Part shown: positions 61,912 to 64,000 of the stretch, piece by piece
Layout: every line of letters starts with the position of its first letter
Numbering within the stretch: position 1 is the first letter of the stretch
Assembly: GCF_963675165.1 (NCBI RefSeq)
Contig: NC_087388.1
Location: 6,171,651-6,235,650 of the forward strand
From: Halichondria panicea
Lineage: Eukaryota > Porifera > Demospongiae > Suberitida > Halichondriidae
Direction: 5' to 3'
Length of the DNA: 64,000 bases
Program-made: the position numbers and the translations under genes
Notes under the pieces: generated by a model
Database searches by the model: none
Seen by the model: only the letters and a program-made list of their open reading frames with translations
Told to the model about the DNA's origin: nothing

Positions 61912-63907
61912 ATGGGTAATCGTCAATCAGAGGAGCAGCCTGCTCAAGAAGATGACAGCTCCAGCCCTCGTCTCTACCAGCTGGCCCAGCTAGGCCCTGA
62001 CCAACTACCAATCATCTACTCCCCTGACTACAACATCAGCTTCTGGGGACTTCAGAACATACATCCATTCGATAGTGGGAAATGGGGCAAGGTCTACAAC
62101 TATCTGATTGGTCAGTGGGTACCGTGATAATTATTGCCGTCTTTTTACATACGTACTTGTTTGCAGTAGATCTATAATTATACATTTTGTAGTCATTAGC
62201 AAATTAAACTGCAGTCTACTATATTAGCCATGCCCCTTCCATGTACTTAGACATCCAGTGTTATTAAATTTCAAGCTACCATAGTTACGCTAGCAGTCCT
62301 CTTTCATGGTTTAACTAGTAAGGATGCAACGTGTACCATTTCAACCTCCACAACCCACACTCCCACCCACACACCATCCACCACACACCCACACAGAGGG
62401 CGGTATGATAAAGGACGGGTCTTCAATCGTGACCCCTCACGAAGTCAACGAGTCTGAGCTATTGGTAGTGCACACTGACAAGTATCTCAAGAGCCTCACT
62501 GTAAGTCATATGACAGTCATGTGATCCACCACGTACCCTATTGTATATAATCAGGAGAGCATGAATAAGGCATCTCTAATTGTTAGCATTAAAAACCAAT
62601 CCTTTTTTGGTGGAGACATTAGCATTGTCTGCATTGTTTAGTTGATGTCTGTTATTCTTTACCTCCACACCTCACACATACCACACCTCACACATACCAC
62701 CCCCTCACACCTCACACACAGTCCAGTACCAACGTCGCCATGGTAGTGGAGGTCCCACCAGTCGCCATTCTTCCAAACTCTATAGTACAGAACCGTCTAC
62801 TGCGACCGTTTAGAATGGCCACCGGAGGAACGATAATGGCGGGTAAACTGGCCATGGAGAGAGGATGGGCCATCAATATTGGTGAGATTTTTTTCTCTGT
62901 TTTTAGCGTGCTAATTTTGGCGGATTTGCAGCAAATTCATTAACACAATAATATTAATTTTTTCGTAAGGTTGAATGGAAAGTTTGGAGTCAGATACAGA
63001 TGAAAAAAGGCTATCTTGCCTATCATACTCTCAAAAATACATTTTCATTTAAAAAATTATTTAAGCACAGACATAATTTTGCGTTAATAATTACAGTACC
63101 TGTTTAATAGTAACATAAGGTACCTGCATGCTCACTGAGACGTACCCCCCACTGAGACGTACCTATGCAGGGGGCGGGTTCCACCATTGCTCCAGCACTG
63201 AGGGGGGTGGTTTCTGTGCCTACGCTGACATCACTCTCTCCATCAAGGTGAGCTCCTGGTGACCCAATGTCAACGATTTTGTGGTTTTCTGAAAGCTTAG
63301 AAGAAGCTCTTTCATAAGTTTTAATCGGGAATTAATCGATTACCGTAGTACTAGAATATTTTGCTGGTGAAAAACCTTTGCGAATGAGCCAAATCAGCAT
63401 AAAATTTAACCTTTTGCTATCTAACTATTGCGTTCTGTCAATGGATCGTGTGTATTTACTAGTAATAATTTAGGTTTTGCGGATTTTATTGCTGCGAATT
63501 GATCAACCCTCGCAAAGTTTGCATATGTTGAATGCTCGCAAAACATTCTATAATACGGTACACTGTGCAAAAGTTATGGCCTTTCAAAGATTTCACACCC
63601 TCCCACCCCCGACGCACACACACAGTTTATGTTCAACCATATGGAGAACGTAGCCAAGGTGATGATCATAGACCTGGACGCTCACCAAGGCAACGGACAC
63701 GAGAGAGACTTTCTTGGCGATGAGCGAGTGTACATTCTGGACATGTATAACAAGTGGATCTATCCTAACGACAGATACGCCAAAGGTCAGAGGTCAAAGG
63801 GCATTTGCTTCAGTTAATTAAAATTGTTTGTCTATAGATGGTATTTCTTCTATGATTGAATTGGACGTACACACAAGAGACGAAGAATATCTTGACCTCC
63901 TGAACAG
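61912..63907 (+). CDS. HDAC11: histone deacetylase 11, 5' part (continues past window)
   Basis: Six exons in phase: 61912-62110, 62397-62500, 62722-62881, 63171-63247, 63626-63785, 63838-63907. Class IV deacetylase landmarks: IIYSPDYNISFWGLQNIHPF, SGKWGKVYNYL, ELLVVHTDKYLKSL, NRLLRPFRMATGGTIMAGKL, the active-site His pair in GGGFHHCSS, the GGGFCAYADI segment, zinc ligands Asp and His in IDLDAHQGNGHERDF, and YIYPNDRYAK-type sequence. HDAC11 removes long-chain acyl groups, as well as acetyl, from lysines. The later catalytic Asp and Tyr lie beyond the window. The N-terminus begins MGNRQSEEQ, with Gly at position 2 as in myristoylated proteins; this short N-terminal extension is divergent. Confidence 0.92.
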
Positions 63908-64000
63908 GTGTGTGTGGGTATGGCTTGGTGTGTGTGGAGGGGGCGGGTGGGGCAAGAGCTTGCCTTCAAATGCAACTGTGTTTTTAGTCTATAGAACTGT

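Overview
This window looks like nuclear DNA of an early-branching animal, most likely a demosponge. The reasons are: compact multi-exon genes with short GT..AG introns; AT-rich spacers full of small inverted-repeat transposons and CA/TG microsatellites; conserved animal genes (TRDMT1/DNMT2, HDAC11, TRAF, a VPS9-domain protein); and many CARD, Death, ZU5 and TRAF domains close together. The species is inferred, not proven. No virus-derived element was recognised.

Layout. 0-9.7 kb: a segmental duplication holding two copies of a two-pass membrane protein gene (cut by the window at 3-533; fuller copy at 6909-7859) and two copies of the 3' end of a minus-strand gene. A CARD gene (2828-3770) and nested DNA transposons lie between the copies. 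8.2-15.8 kb (minus): a 12-exon VPS9-domain gene, a probable Rab5-family exchange factor. 16.2-21.4 kb (plus): a secreted ten-exon protein with a PLL-like beta-propeller. 22.3-25.6 kb: a 159-bp tandem array ending in an intact-looking piggyBac transposase. 27.5-33.3 kb: a multi-exon KDZ (Zisupton-type) transposase with a convergent HMG-box gene, probably one large DNA transposon. 33.3-37.6 kb: a long (ACGC)n(AC)n tract, Mutator-like inverted-repeat elements and a broken RecQ-like helicase fragment.

37.9-45.0 kb is an innate-immunity-like cluster: a TRAF-zinc-finger/ZU5/Death gene, a Death-domain gene that may splice into a TRAF zinc-finger/MATH exon, and a RING/TRAF/MATH gene on the minus strand. 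That last gene sits inside the final intron of TRDMT1 (42.9-48.4 kb, minus). 48.6-61.3 kb is a head-to-tail array of four related type I membrane proteins with variable helical, acidic ectodomains and a nearly constant membrane segment plus short YxxPhi tail, resembling TGN38/KCT2 in architecture. 61.9 kb to the window end is the 5' two thirds of HDAC11.

All exon models come from splice-site and phase reasoning on the sequence. For the complete models (CARD, VPS9, lectin, TRAF, TRDMT1, arrays A, C and D) exon lengths sum to whole codons. Transposon edges are accurate to within a few bases.
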